The notes beneath the pieces were generated by a model. The model was not told where the DNA came from. It made no database searches and saw only the letters and a program-made list of their open reading frames with translations. The translations under genes and the position numbers were made by a program. Below are positions 53,087 to 62,156 of a stretch of DNA of 64,000 nucleotides, in pieces (positions within the stretch are counted from its first letter, which is position 1; the number at the start of each line of letters is the position of its first letter). The DNA is from Anaerolineae bacterium (lineage in GTDB: Bacteria; Chloroflexota; Anaerolineae; Anaerolineales; Anaerolineaceae): NCBI GenBank assembly GCA_013178295.1, contig JABLWW010000011.1, forward strand, positions 248,001 to 312,000. The letters run 5' to 3'.

Positions 53087-53122
53087 TCAACTCTTTACAA
53101 ACTATTAAGTAAAAAGAGTTGA
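53087..53122. repeat. 10-bp inverted repeat between divergent genes
   Basis: TCAACTCTTT (53087-53096) and AAAGAGTTGA (53113-53122) are perfect inverted arms with a 16-bp spacer. The right arm overlaps the -35 box of the promoter at 53119. It could be a regulator binding site or form a hairpin in RNA. Confidence 0.6.
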
Positions 53123-53147
53123 CCAGGGACGGTTTCTTTGCCATAAT
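53119..53147 (+). promoter_or_regulatory. Strong promoter upstream of the candidate RNA/RNase H-like gene
   Basis: TTGACC (53119-53124), a 17-bp spacer and CATAAT (53142-53147) preceded by TGC (extended -10) predict a start at about 53154, roughly 170 nt before the RNase H-like ATG. Confidence 0.65.
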
Positions 53148-53153
53148 AAAATT

Positions 53154-53297
53154 GTAGGCAGAAGGAGACAAAAACTTTGTCTGAGGTTCGAATATAGATA
53201 CAACAACACAGCGTTTCCGTTATCGGAACAATACGGAGCAAGCCTTCATTCCTTTCTTCCCGAACCGGCGGTGGTGTATTCTACCGCCGGTTTCTTT
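53154..53297 (+). ncRNA. Candidate small RNA or attenuated mRNA leader
   Basis: A strong promoter upstream and an intrinsic terminator at the end delimit about 144 nt with no real ORF. Inner hairpins are visible: AGACAAA/TTTGTCT (53166-53172 with 53176-53182) and a TTCCG/CGGAA hairpin near 53213-53227, which competes with a TCCGT/ACGGA pairing. A tiny frame, TTG + 5 codons, lies behind AAGGAG (53162-53167). It matches no RNA family I recognise. Confidence 0.45.
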
Positions 53298-53298
53298 A
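53263..53298 (+). terminator. Intrinsic terminator or attenuator before the RNase H-like gene
   Basis: A perfect 10-bp stem, AACCGGCGGT (53263-53272) with ACCGCCGGTT (53283-53292), is followed by TCTTTATT. It lies only 27 bp before the downstream ATG, so it must act on a transcript that starts upstream. Confidence 0.75.
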
Positions 53299-53324
53299 TT
53301 GCTCTTCATAAAGGAGTCATTGTC

Positions 53325-53888
53325 ATGCTACGATTGTACTTTGATGGCCTCTATAAAGCAATAAATGATACCCATATTTCAAAAGCTCATGCTGGCTTTA
53401 TCTGTTATGGTTGGCTGGTTGCGCGTGATGGTGTGGTGATTGCGCGCGGACATGGCGGGTATGCAGAAAAAAGAAATGCGACTTCAAGTGTGGCGGAATA
53501 CATGGCATTGATTGAGGGGCTGGAAGCGCTGCTGGATATGGGGGTTTGGGATGAGCCTGTAGAGGTTTTTGGCGACGCCAGGGCGCTGATTGAACAGATG
53601 GCAGGGAACTCGATTGTTTCTTCCCCTTCTATCAAGAAACTGTCGCAGAAAGCCAAAAGGCTGTCGCGGCGTTTTGCGGATTTGCGGTGGCAGTGGATGC
53701 CCCGCCGTTATAACCGTCAGGCGGATGCGCTGACCAGGCGTGCCATGAACCAGATTTGTAATGACCGCGGCAGGTATGAGGATACGGTTGAGAAATTAGC
53801 TTGCGGCACCAAACGCAAGGTGCGTGCTGGCAAACCCATTTTACTGGTTGACATGCGTGTATTCCAGTCGGCAGGGCTTTTTTGCTGA
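53325..53888 (+). CDS. Ribonuclease HI-like protein
   Basis: The 187-residue product has the RNase HI four-acid set: Asp in LYFDGLY (near residue 6), Glu in SSVAEYMALIEGL (near 55), Asp in VFGDARAL (near 84) and Asp in RQADALTRRAM (near 135). About 45 residues with no known domain extend the C-terminus. The start at 53325 follows AAGGAG; the frame upstream to 53271 crosses the terminator. Similar proteins cut RNA in RNA-DNA hybrids. Confidence 0.85.
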   Translation: MLRLYFDGLYKAINDTHISKAHAGFICYGWLVARDGVVIARGHGGYAEKRNATSSVAEYMALIEGLEALLDMGVWDEPVEVFGDARALIEQMAGNSIVSSPSIKKLSQKAKRLSRRFADLRWQWMPRRYNRQADALTRRAMNQICNDRGRYEDTVEKLACGTKRKVRAGKPILLVDMRVFQSAGLFC

Positions 53889-54064
53889 GCGCGGCGGCAG
53901 TTTCACCTGCGGCAGGCACATTTTCGCTCAAACATCTTGCCGTTTGGTGAGATGCTGATAGAATTGACCATTGCGCTGGCGGGCGGCTGTTGGGGTGCGT
54001 ATCTTAAAGCGTTCGGCGGTGTTTTGTAGCCAAAGGGTAGTACCGTTTTGAGGAGGAGCCTGTT

Positions 54065-54919
54065 ATGTCCCAAGTTGCTGTTGTTACGGATACCGATTCC
54101 AGTCTGCCGTCTGTACTGGCGGCGAAGTATGCTATTCGCCAGGTGCCCATAACCATCCATTTTGGTAATGAGACTTTTTTTGCTTGTCAGGATATTGATG
54201 ATAAGACGCTTTTTGAACGTATTGACCGATATGGAAAGTTGCCGACTACCGCTGCCCCAGCGCCTAGCGCGTTTGTTCAGGCTTTTCAGGAAGCCTTTGA
54301 TGCAGGTGCATCCTCGATTGTGTGTATTTGCGTCAGCAGCAAGATCAGCGCCACGTATCATGCTGCCCTGGCAGCCTGTGAACAACTGCCCGGTAAGTTG
54401 ATCACGGTGATTGATTCGCTATCGTTATCCATGGGGCAGGGGCAAATGGTGTTGGCTGCTGCGGAGGCGGCGATGTCTGATGCCAGCCATGATGCGGTTG
54501 TTGCCAGTGCGCAGGCGCTGATCGGGCGTACGCATGTTTATGGCACGCTGACGACATTGAAATATCTGGCAATGAGCGGACGTGTGGGAAAGCTGGCAGC
54601 TGGGATGGCAAATATGCTCAATATCCGCCCGATCTTGAGATCAAATGATGGTAAATTGGAAATGCTGGAGAAAGTGCGTACCCGCAAGGCTGCTATGGAG
54701 CGTTTGGTTGCATTGGTAGAGGATGCTGTGCGAGGGAAATCGCTTGAACGCGTTTCCGTTGTCCATGTCAATAATTTAACAGATGCCAATGAATTGATTG
54801 CACGTTTGCGTGCCTGCCTGCCGCTTCCTGAGGAGGTCATTGTTGCCGAATTTACTCCTGGTCTTTCTGTCCATGCAGGCAGCGGGCTGGTGGGGGTCAC
54901 TTTTGTGACTGGGGATTAA
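54065..54919 (+). CDS. DegV family fatty-acid-binding protein
   Basis: The 284-residue product has the DegV start VAVVTDTDSSLP, the TAAPAPSAFVQAFQEAF block and the central SKISATYHAA. DegV proteins bind fatty acids, and in Firmicutes the FakB members present them to a FakA kinase; no kinase gene is adjacent here. The ATG follows GGAGGAG. The 176 bp upstream hold no recognised gene. Confidence 0.93.
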   Translation: MSQVAVVTDTDSSLPSVLAAKYAIRQVPITIHFGNETFFACQDIDDKTLFERIDRYGKLPTTAAPAPSAFVQAFQEAFDAGASSIVCICVSSKISATYHAALAACEQLPGKLITVIDSLSLSMGQGQMVLAAAEAAMSDASHDAVVASAQALIGRTHVYGTLTTLKYLAMSGRVGKLAAGMANMLNIRPILRSNDGKLEMLEKVRTRKAAMERLVALVEDAVRGKSLERVSVVHVNNLTDANELIARLRACLPLPEEVIVAEFTPGLSVHAGSGLVGVTFVTGD

Positions 54920-54965
54920 ATCGCTCTGTTCAAACGCAGGTAATCCTGTTATCATTATGTCTATT

Positions 54966-54992
54966 GACCTCGGCGCACGTGCCGGGGTCGTT
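54966..54992 (+). terminator. Hairpin between degV and typA
   Basis: A 9-bp stem with one G-T pair (54966-54974 with 54981-54989) is followed by GTTGTG, a weak T run. It may end degV or lie in the typA leader. Confidence 0.4.
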
Positions 54993-55021
54993 GTGTGCAA
55001 TTTAAACAAGAGTGAGTGGTT

Positions 55022-56881
55022 ATGCTTAAGGACAGAACGGAAATTAGAAATGTTGCTATTATTGCCCATGTTGATCATGGAAAGACAACGCTGGTCGATG
55101 GAATGTTAAAGCAGGCGCGGGTGTTTCGTGAAAATCAGCAGGTGCAGGAACGTGTGATGGACTCGAATGACCTGGAACGTGAGCGCGGCATCACCATACT
55201 GGCAAAAAACACAGCTATTCTCATCCCTCACCCGCAAAGCGGTGAGATGGTCAAGATCAACATTGTAGATACCCCTGGTCATGCCGATTTTGGCGGTGAG
55301 GTGGAGCGAATCATGAACATGGTGGATGGGGTTCTTCTTCTGGTGGATGCTGCCGAGGGACCCATGCCGCAGACTCGCTTTGTATTGAAAAAGGCGTTAG
55401 AGCGGGGGATTGGTGCCATTGTGGTGATTAACAAGATAGACCGTAAGGACGCGGAACCTGACCGCGCCCTGAATGAAACCTTTGATCTTTTTATCGAATT
55501 GGGAGCTGATGACCGCCAGGCAGATTTTCCGGTGGTTTATGCCAACGCGGTTACTGGTCAGGCAGGCTTCTCACCTGCGCTGGGGCCCAATTTGCAGCCG
55601 CTCTTTGAAGCTATTTTGAATTACATTCCCTGTCCCAAGGTGGATGTGGATGCCCCGTTGCAGATGCTGGTTACCAATTTGGGATATGATGACTATCGCG
55701 GCACCTATGCGATTGGGCGTATTCATGCGGGAACTGTGAAAGCCGGGCAGGCAGTGGTGCGCATCACGCGCGACGGCGAGATTTTGTCCGAACGGGCGCG
55801 TTATCTGTATGTTCATCAGGGGCTGGAGCGGGTGGAGGTCGAAAGTGCCCAGGCTGGCGAGATTGTTGCTATCGCTGGTTTGGAAGGTGTGGCAATTGGC
55901 GAGACGCTGGCAGATGCGCAAAACCCGCAGGCTTTGCCGCCTATTCAGGTTGAGGAGCCCACGGTGCGCATGACGTTTGGCGTAAACACCTCGCCATTTG
56001 CAGGAAAAGAGGGCAAATGGTCAACCTCGCGCAAACTGCGTGAGCGTTTGTTTAGCGAACTGCGCAATAACGTGGCGCTGCGGGTCAGCGAGACGGAGAA
56101 CCCAGATACTTTCATTGTTGCCGGACGCGGTGAACTGCATCTGGCAATCTTGATTGAAACCATGCGCCGTGAAGGGTATGAGTTCCAGGTTTCGCGTGCT
56201 GAGGCTATCTTTCATCAGGGAGAAAACGGTGAGCTTTTGGAGCCTTATGAGGAGGTCTCCATTGAAACCAGCCCCGAAACGGTTGGCAGTGTGGTGGAAA
56301 TGCTTGGCGCTCGGCGCGGCAGGCTGCTCAATATGAGCAACCATCCAGATGGCAGTGTTCATCTTGCCTATCTGGTACCTACGCGGGGACTGCTAGGTTT
56401 TCGCTATCAGTTTTTGACACAGACGCGCGGCATGGGGGTGATGAACACCCTTTTTCACGGTTATGCTCCGCTGGCTGGGCCAATTGCAGCACGGGCAACC
56501 GGTTCGATTGTGGCTTGGGAAGATGGCGAAACTTCGACATACGGCTTGAAAAACGCTGAAGAACGCGGAACCCTGTTTGTTGGCCCAGGGGTGCCGGTTT
56601 ACGAGGGGATGGTGGTTGGCGAAACACCCCGCTCTGAGGATCTTGTGGTCAATGTTTGCAAAAAGAAACATCTGACGAATATGCGCTCATCCAACCGGGA
56701 TATCGAGGTGCGTTTGACACCTGCCAGGGAGCTTAGCCTTGATGAAGCCATTGAATATCTGTCAGAGGATGAACTTTTGGAAGTAACGCCGTTGAACTAT
56801 CGCATCCGAAAGCGTATCCTTGACACGGAGGAACGAGGTAAACAATCTAAGAAAGCCAGGGAATTGCTTGAAAACAGTTAA
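55022..56881 (+). CDS. typA: Ribosome-associated GTPase TypA/BipA
   Basis: The 619-residue translational GTPase has the G domain (P-loop [22 protein letters not shown]), EF-G-like domains and the BipA-specific C-terminus ([25 protein letters not shown]). It helps 50S assembly and growth under stress. The ATG at 55022 is preferred over a GTG two codons upstream. With the EF-G paralogue at 32672 this is the second EF-G-type factor in the window. Confidence 0.97.
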   Translation: MLKDRTEIRNVAIIAHVDHGKTTLVDGMLKQARVFRENQQVQERVMDSNDLERERGITILAKNTAILIPHPQSGEMVKINIVDTPGHADFGGEVERIMNMVDGVLLLVDAAEGPMPQTRFVLKKALERGIGAIVVINKIDRKDAEPDRALNETFDLFIELGADDRQADFPVVYANAVTGQAGFSPALGPNLQPLFEAILNYIPCPKVDVDAPLQMLVTNLGYDDYRGTYAIGRIHAGTVKAGQAVVRITRDGEILSERARYLYVHQGLERVEVESAQAGEIVAIAGLEGVAIGETLADAQNPQALPPIQVEEPTVRMTFGVNTSPFAGKEGKWSTSRKLRERLFSELRNNVALRVSETENPDTFIVAGRGELHLAILIETMRREGYEFQVSRAEAIFHQGENGELLEPYEEVSIETSPETVGSVVEMLGARRGRLLNMSNHPDGSVHLAYLVPTRGLLGFRYQFLTQTRGMGVMNTLFHGYAPLAGPIAARATGSIVAWEDGETSTYGLKNAEERGTLFVGPGVPVYEGMVVGETPRSEDLVVNVCKKKHLTNMRSSNRDIEVRLTPARELSLDEAIEYLSEDELLEVTPLNYRIRKRILDTEERGKQSKKARELLENS

Positions 56882-56932
56882 AAGACATGCACGGACAAGC
56901 GCGGCGGAGTGACAACTTAAGGCAGGTATTCC

Positions 56933-57514
56933 CTAAAGAACCGCTGGAAATGCTTTTCCTTCGTCGAAGACACGCTGCAACAGGGCATCGCTGTACATAG
57001 GCGGCTCATTGATTTGCTTTTCGCTGACCAGTATGCTGCTGACAATTTCCAGGTTTACCTCAGGTGCCCAGATTTCAAAGACCGGCATGACAATTCCCGG
57101 GTTTTCGCCGCTTCCGCCAACGGAGATGACCACCCCTTTTTTCTTTTTTATCACTGCACTTTGGTATGTTACGGTCGCCAAAGAGGGAAACATGGCCGCT
57201 GCACAGCAGTAACAGCGGTCAATCATCAATTTCATCTGACTGGAGACGGTGTTGTAGTACACCGGCGTTCCAAGCACCATACCATCTACGGTTTCCAGTA
57301 GTTCGTAGATGAAATCCATCCCGTCGCTGAGTACGCAGCCTGTACCATCCTGTACTTTGCAAGCCTGACAGGGCTGGATGAACAGATCATTCAGATAGAC
57401 CTTCTCGACAGCCGCGCCGCCTTTTTCACACCCTTCTAGAAAGCGTTGTACCAGGGTATCAACGTTCATCTCTTTGCGCGGGCTGCCGACAAGCCCCACC
57501 ACTTTTGGCTTCAT
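56933..57514 (-). CDS. Flavodoxin-fold (iron-sulfur flavoprotein-like) reductase
   Basis: The 193-residue product has the NADPH-dependent FMN reductase fold, with the FMN-phosphate loop GSPRKEMNVDTL near residue 10 and the GTPVYYNTVSSQMKLMIDR block. A compact C49-x2-C52-x7-C60 resembles the Fe-S motif of archaeal iron-sulfur flavoproteins. It lies 25 bp downstream of a radical SAM gene. There is no Shine-Dalgarno sequence before its ATG; a TATAAT sits 6 nt upstream. Confidence 0.82.
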   Translation of the reverse strand: MKPKVVGLVGSPRKEMNVDTLVQRFLEGCEKGGAAVEKVYLNDLFIQPCQACKVQDGTGCVLSDGMDFIYELLETVDGMVLGTPVYYNTVSSQMKLMIDRCYCCAAAMFPSLATVTYQSAVIKKKKGVVISVGGSGENPGIVMPVFEIWAPEVNLEIVSSILVSEKQINEPPMYSDALLQRVFDEGKAFPAVL

Positions 57515-57520
57515 GGTGTA

Positions 57521-57526
57521 ATTATA
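57521..57526 (-). promoter_or_regulatory. -10 box directly before the flavodoxin-fold gene
   Basis: On the minus strand a perfect TATAAT ends 6 nt before the ATG. A TTGCTG 18 bp upstream is a weak -35. Geometry matches the atpI promoter. Confidence 0.45.
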
Positions 57527-57538
57527 ACCGTTTCGGAC

Positions 57539-58471
57539 TCATGGCAGCAAAAAGACTTTCATCCCTGTCCATATTGCCTGAAGGTTGCCGCGGCAAGCCA
57601 GGGAGATTTCTGTATGGGGAGAGAAACCGCATTTTGCGCAGTCAATATCAGCTCGGCTTTTCAGATAACACCCCTGGGTGATGCTTTGATCGGGGTTAGC
57701 GCAGTCTATCAGGTGGTCATGACATTTCCAGGTATTAAACTTGAGCGCTTTCAGCGAGGCAACAGAGTTCATGATATGTACGCCGGAGCGTTTCAACTCG
57801 ATAACCTGCTGTAACAGCGCTGAGCGTTGTGCAAAGTCGAGAAACAGGTCATCCTGGCGATTGTATGGATAGTAGAACTGAAGGGTCATGCCGCGAAAGA
57901 AACCGTTAAGATATTGGAGCAAATCGGGCACTTCCTGGTAGTTCAAGCGGTTGACGGTGATGTGGGCGTACAGTTTTGGGTGTTGTGAGAGGCTGACATT
58001 TTCCATCACGCGCTCAAAAACCCCCTCGCCACGCAGATGGTTGTGTGTTGCGGCAAAGCCGTCAATGCTGACCCAGAGAATATCGCTAGGCACGTCCAGT
58101 GGGAGCGTGCCGTTGGTGGTGATTCCCACGCTGAAAAACAGCCTTTTTGCGTAGGCAACCACATGTTGAATGGTGTACTGTGTCTGGTGGTCTTTCCAGA
58201 GCAAGGGCTCACCACCCTCAATTACCAGCAAGCGGTTACCGCGTTGATGCAGTTGATCGAGGATACTGCAAACCTGAGAATAGGTTAGCTCACTGGACTG
58301 CATGGTGTGGAATGGGCAGGGCTGGCAGCGCAGGTTGCAGCGATAGGTGATCTTAAGGCTTGCCAGGAGGGGGCGATGACGGGTGAGTATGTGGTTGCGG
58401 AAGATATGAATGCCCTGCCACACAAGCTTTGGGTGATGGTTTAGAGCAGCCAGAAAGGGGGAGTGTTTCAA
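57539..58471 (-). CDS. Radical SAM protein with C-terminal cysteine cluster
   Basis: The 310-residue product has the SAM-binding C45-x3-C49-x2-C52, the GGEP motif near 86 and a TIM-barrel core. The last 60 residues carry several Cys (around residues 255-290, including CAKC) that could bind an auxiliary Fe-S cluster, as in SPASM-type enzymes. The substrate is unknown. It starts at TTG 58471 behind AGGA. The neighbour downstream is the flavodoxin-fold protein, a possible electron donor (inference). Confidence 0.82.
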   Translation of the reverse strand: MKHSPFLAALNHHPKLVWQGIHIFRNHILTRHRPLLASLKITYRCNLRCQPCPFHTMQSSELTYSQVCSILDQLHQRGNRLLVIEGGEPLLWKDHQTQYTIQHVVAYAKRLFFSVGITTNGTLPLDVPSDILWVSIDGFAATHNHLRGEGVFERVMENVSLSQHPKLYAHITVNRLNYQEVPDLLQYLNGFFRGMTLQFYYPYNRQDDLFLDFAQRSALLQQVIELKRSGVHIMNSVASLKALKFNTWKCHDHLIDCANPDQSITQGCYLKSRADIDCAKCGFSPHTEISLACRGNLQAIWTGMKVFLLP

Positions 58472-58494
58472 AAATATGCTTTCCTGGTTTCGTG

Positions 58495-59403
58495 CTAATC
58501 CTGACGCATGGCGACCACGCAGTTGCGCCCGCTGGCTTTTGCCTGATACAGCAGCCTATCGGCTGTTCCGATCATGGCATCGGGAGATAAACCGCGTTTG
58601 GCGGTGAGGGTTGTTGTTCCCAGACTGATGGTTATATGTGGGGCAGTTGGCGAACTGCTGTGCGGGATGTTGAGCGCCTCCACGTTTTCTTTCAGCCGGT
58701 ATGCGATGACTGTTGCGCCAGACAAGTCAGTTTCGGGCAGAATGCATGCAAACTCTTCCCCACCGTAACGGGCGACCAGGTCTGCCGGACGCAAGAGTGT
58801 TCCTTCGAGCGCTTTTGCCACCTGGCGCAGGCAATCATCACCAGCAAGATGTCCGTAGGTGTCATTGTAGAGTTTGAAATGATCAATGTCAATCATAATC
58901 AGCGAAAGCGGCGACTGGTTGCGCAAGCTGCGCCGCCATTCCTGTCTCAGAAAGCGGTCAAACTGGCGTCGGTTGGCAATGCCCGTGAGTCCATCCAGAT
59001 GCGCCATGCGTTCCAGAAGATCGCGGTAGCGTTTTAGTTCCATATGATTGCGTACACGGGCGCGGACAATTGCGGGGCGAATGGGTTTGGTGATGTAGTC
59101 GATTGCGCCTGCCTCCAGCCCTTTTGCCTCGTTGACTTCCTCGTTCAGGGCGGTGACAAAGATCACAGGGATGTTTTGTGTCAGGGGTTCTTGTTTCAGC
59201 CGGTAACAAACTTCGTACCCATCCATCTCGGGCATCATGATATCCAGCAAAATCAGGTCTGGCAGCTGCTCGGATGCAATGTGCAACCCTTCCGCTCCGC
59301 TGGTAGCAAAAAGGATTTCATACTCCAGACCCAGCACTTCTGCCAGGACTTCAATGTTGGCGGGTGTATCATCAATAATCAGAATGGTTTTTTGCCCGTC
59401 CAT
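58495..59403 (-). CDS. Response regulator with diguanylate cyclase (PleD-like)
   Basis: The 302-residue product has a receiver domain (about 5-120; phospho-Asp in LLDIMMPEMDG near 53, Lys in YITKPI) and a GGDEF domain (about 135-300) with an intact GGEEF active site near 215. It should make c-di-GMP when phosphorylated. The start at 59403 fits the receiver domain; it lies 7 bp after the stop of the hybrid histidine kinase, so the pair is an operon. Confidence 0.93.
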   Translation of the reverse strand: MDGQKTILIIDDTPANIEVLAEVLGLEYEILFATSGAEGLHIASEQLPDLILLDIMMPEMDGYEVCYRLKQEPLTQNIPVIFVTALNEEVNEAKGLEAGAIDYITKPIRPAIVRARVRNHMELKRYRDLLERMAHLDGLTGIANRRQFDRFLRQEWRRSLRNQSPLSLIMIDIDHFKLYNDTYGHLAGDDCLRQVAKALEGTLLRPADLVARYGGEEFACILPETDLSGATVIAYRLKENVEALNIPHSSSPTAPHITISLGTTTLTAKRGLSPDAMIGTADRLLYQAKASGRNCVVAMRQD

Positions 59404-59410
59404 GAAAAAC

Positions 59411-62110
59411 CTATTCAAGGAAGATACCCATCTGGCGGGTCATCGAAGCCAGCAGACGGCGGGCTTCGTCGTATTTGAGTGAGATAATGTTTTGGTGAAT
59501 CTGTGCCAGCTGGGCATCAAACCCTGCGCCGTTAAGTTGTTGCTGGAGAAGTTCAAACTGCTTTTTAGCATTCAGGTTGTGGTTTTTTAACAGCCGGTCA
59601 AGCGTTTTGAGTATATCCTCATCTACCAAAGCAACTGTTTTCTGTGGAGCGGGCATTATTGTGTCATGTTCGATCGCCAACTGTTTTGATAAAGAGCCGA
59701 TGGCTTTAAAAACCTCATTCAGGCGCTCTTCCAGTTTTTCCAGCAGGCTGGCAGTTTGTAATGTGTTACCTTCATCAATGGCTTTTGCCAGAGAGTCGGA
59801 AAGGGTAAAAACCTCTCTGGCGGCGAGATTTCCCGCAACGCCCTTGAGCGTATGTGCTGCGTTCCATGCCGTTTTGTGGTCGTTATGTTCCAGCGCGGCG
59901 CGCATCTTCTGGATCACTTGGGAGAACTCTGTCTCAAACCCTGTCAGCAGTCGTATCAACAGGTGATGGTCGCCGCCCACTCTGCCAAGCGCCTCGCGCA
60001 GATCAATACCCGGCAGGGTTTCGGGCAGGGCAAAGGTTGCCGTTTGGGCGGCAGTTGTGGTAATTGTTGTCCTGGCATCGACGCGCATCCAGCTGGCTAT
60101 GGTTGCAATCAATTGCTCAGGGGTAAACGGTTTGGAGATATGGTCATTCATCCCCATGCGGCGGGTCTTTCGTTTTTCGGAAGGCAGGGCATGGGCTGTT
60201 ACGGCGATGATGGGCGTCATGGGGAGGGTGTTTTGTTTTTCGTATTCGCGTATTAAACGGGCAGCCTCATACCCGTCCATTTTGGGCATTTGTAAGTCCA
60301 TGAGAATAACGTCAAACATTTCGCCAGGACGGGTGAAAATTTGATAGGCTTCTTCACCGTTATCTGCGGTAACAACCTGGATGCCTGCGCGCTCGAGAAT
60401 CTCGCGTACAACTTGCTGATTGATAGGGTTATCTTCCGCCAGCAAAACTTTTCCTTTCAGCGCCTTGCTCAATGCAGAGATGCTTTGCTGGCTGTCTTCT
60501 CTCTCTGCATGGGAAAAAACCTGAAATAAGGTTTTCAACAGGGTTGTGCTGTTTACGGGTTTGGCTAGGAATGCCGCCACGCCTGCTTTTTTACCCTTTT
60601 TGAGAGCTTCTTCATACATTTGGGCGCCGATTATCATCAGCAGGGGGGTGTTGCGGATGGATGGGTCGTTTTTGATTTGCTGGGCGGTTTTTAGCCCATC
60701 TGTTGCGGGCATATTCCAGTCTAAAATTGCTGCGTCATAAGGTTCGTTGCGGTGTACTGCCTCGCGCAACTTAGAGACAGCCTGTTCCCCTGAATTGGCC
60801 GATTGCGTTGCAAACCCCATCGTGTGGAGCATCTCTTCCAATATCTGGCAGGACTTACAGTTATCCTCCACAACGAGGATGCGCATTCCCTCCAGTTGGG
60901 AAGAGCGCAATTGGGGGGTTGGGGTTTCCTGTGGCGGCAGACTGAATGTAATGGTGAAGTGAAAGATGCTGCCTTGCCCTGGGGTGCTCTGGACGCCAAT
61001 TTCCCCTTCCATCAATTCCACCAAACGTTTGGAGATTGCCAAGCCGAGACCTGTGCCGCCATAACGCCTTGTCATGCTTCCGTCAGCCTGCGTAAAAGGG
61101 GAAAACAACTTTGCCTGTTGCTCCTGTGTGATGCCAATGCCCGTGTCTTCTACCGCAAAACGCAGTTTTGCGCGGTTGTTAGCGCTGTTTTCCAGTTTTA
61201 CAGAAACGATGATCTCACCTTTCTCGGTGAATTTGATTGCGTTGCTAACAAGGTTTGTCAGCACCTGTCCCAGACGCAGCGGGTCACCGATCAGCCTCTC
61301 AGGCACGTCTGGGCCAATCCTGAAAAACATCTCCAACCCTTTTGCCTCGGCTTTGATTGCCATCATGCTGCTGACGCTATCCAACACCTGATTAAGGCTG
61401 AAATGAACGTTCTCTATGTCAACTTTGCCCGCTTCAATCTTTGAGAAGTCAAGAATATCGTCAATGATGTTGAGAAGCACCTGGGCAGAAGTTTGCAATT
61501 TTTGCAAATAGTCGCGCTGTGTTGGAGTCAGTTCTGTTCGAAGCGCCAGATGACTCAGCCCAATGATGGCGTTCATCGGCGTACGTATCTCGTGGCTCAT
61601 ATTTGCTAGAAATTCGCTTTTTGTGCGTGAGGCTGCCTCCGCCTGGTTGAGCGCCCTGCGCAGTTGAGCTTCCATCTGTCTGCGTTCGGTAACATCGCGT
61701 ATGCTGCCGCGTCCTCCCAAAAAGACCCCTTGCTCATCATAAACTGGCTGACAGATATGCTCCACCCAGCGAAGTGTTCCGTCTGCCTGGATGATGCGGT
61801 ACTCTATTTTTTTTGTTCCTGGAGATTTACATGCTTGTTCTTTGTACTGCTCAAATACTTCACGATCATCAGGGTGTACGATTCGTTGAAGCAGTGATGG
61901 GTCTGTGTAAAAGTCGTCTGCTTCAAATCCCGTGATTCTTTTGCTCGAGGGGGAGGTGTAGATGAAGTTGCCCTCTGGATTTATCCAGAATTCCCAGTCA
62001 TAGGTGCTGTCGGCGACGATTTTATACTTGATCTCAGCATCGCTTTGCTGCGCTGTCTTCGCTCGGCGAGCCTTGCTGCCTGGACGAGGCGGTGGTTTTT
62101 CAGGTGTCAT
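59411..62110 (-). CDS. Hybrid sensor histidine kinase (PAS-HisKA-HATPase-REC-REC-HPt)
   Basis: The 899-residue product has one PAS domain (about 25-150), HisKA with [12 protein letters not shown] near 185, and HATPase_c ([21 protein letters not shown]). Two receiver domains follow (ILDWNMP near 495; [11 protein letters not shown] near 640), then an HPt domain with [11 protein letters not shown] near 785. No membrane helix is seen, so it is probably cytosolic. It starts at 62110; the frame further up lies in the aldo/keto reductase. It very likely phosphorylates the PleD-like protein next to it. Confidence 0.92.
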   Translation of the reverse strand: MTPEKPPPRPGSKARRAKTAQQSDAEIKYKIVADSTYDWEFWINPEGNFIYTSPSSKRITGFEADDFYTDPSLLQRIVHPDDREVFEQYKEQACKSPGTKKIEYRIIQADGTLRWVEHICQPVYDEQGVFLGGRGSIRDVTERRQMEAQLRRALNQAEAASRTKSEFLANMSHEIRTPMNAIIGLSHLALRTELTPTQRDYLQKLQTSAQVLLNIIDDILDFSKIEAGKVDIENVHFSLNQVLDSVSSMMAIKAEAKGLEMFFRIGPDVPERLIGDPLRLGQVLTNLVSNAIKFTEKGEIIVSVKLENSANNRAKLRFAVEDTGIGITQEQQAKLFSPFTQADGSMTRRYGGTGLGLAISKRLVELMEGEIGVQSTPGQGSIFHFTITFSLPPQETPTPQLRSSQLEGMRILVVEDNCKSCQILEEMLHTMGFATQSANSGEQAVSKLREAVHRNEPYDAAILDWNMPATDGLKTAQQIKNDPSIRNTPLLMIIGAQMYEEALKKGKKAGVAAFLAKPVNSTTLLKTLFQVFSHAEREDSQQSISALSKALKGKVLLAEDNPINQQVVREILERAGIQVVTADNGEEAYQIFTRPGEMFDVILMDLQMPKMDGYEAARLIREYEKQNTLPMTPIIAVTAHALPSEKRKTRRMGMNDHISKPFTPEQLIATIASWMRVDARTTITTTAAQTATFALPETLPGIDLREALGRVGGDHHLLIRLLTGFETEFSQVIQKMRAALEHNDHKTAWNAAHTLKGVAGNLAAREVFTLSDSLAKAIDEGNTLQTASLLEKLEERLNEVFKAIGSLSKQLAIEHDTIMPAPQKTVALVDEDILKTLDRLLKNHNLNAKKQFELLQQQLNGAGFDAQLAQIHQNIISLKYDEARRLLASMTRQMGIFLE

Positions 62111-62156
62111 TTGGCTATGATCATCTATAACTTTTCGGGACGTGCCTTCATCCGAG

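Noticed and set aside
53183-53195. GGTTCGAAT resembling a tRNA T-loop
   Set aside because: The flanking bases do not form a T-arm, and no acceptor, D or anticodon arms are found at the right distances.
53263-53292. Similarity of GGCGGTGGT to a T-box element
   Set aside because: The conserved T-box sequence and specifier loop are absent; it is better explained as an ordinary terminator stem.
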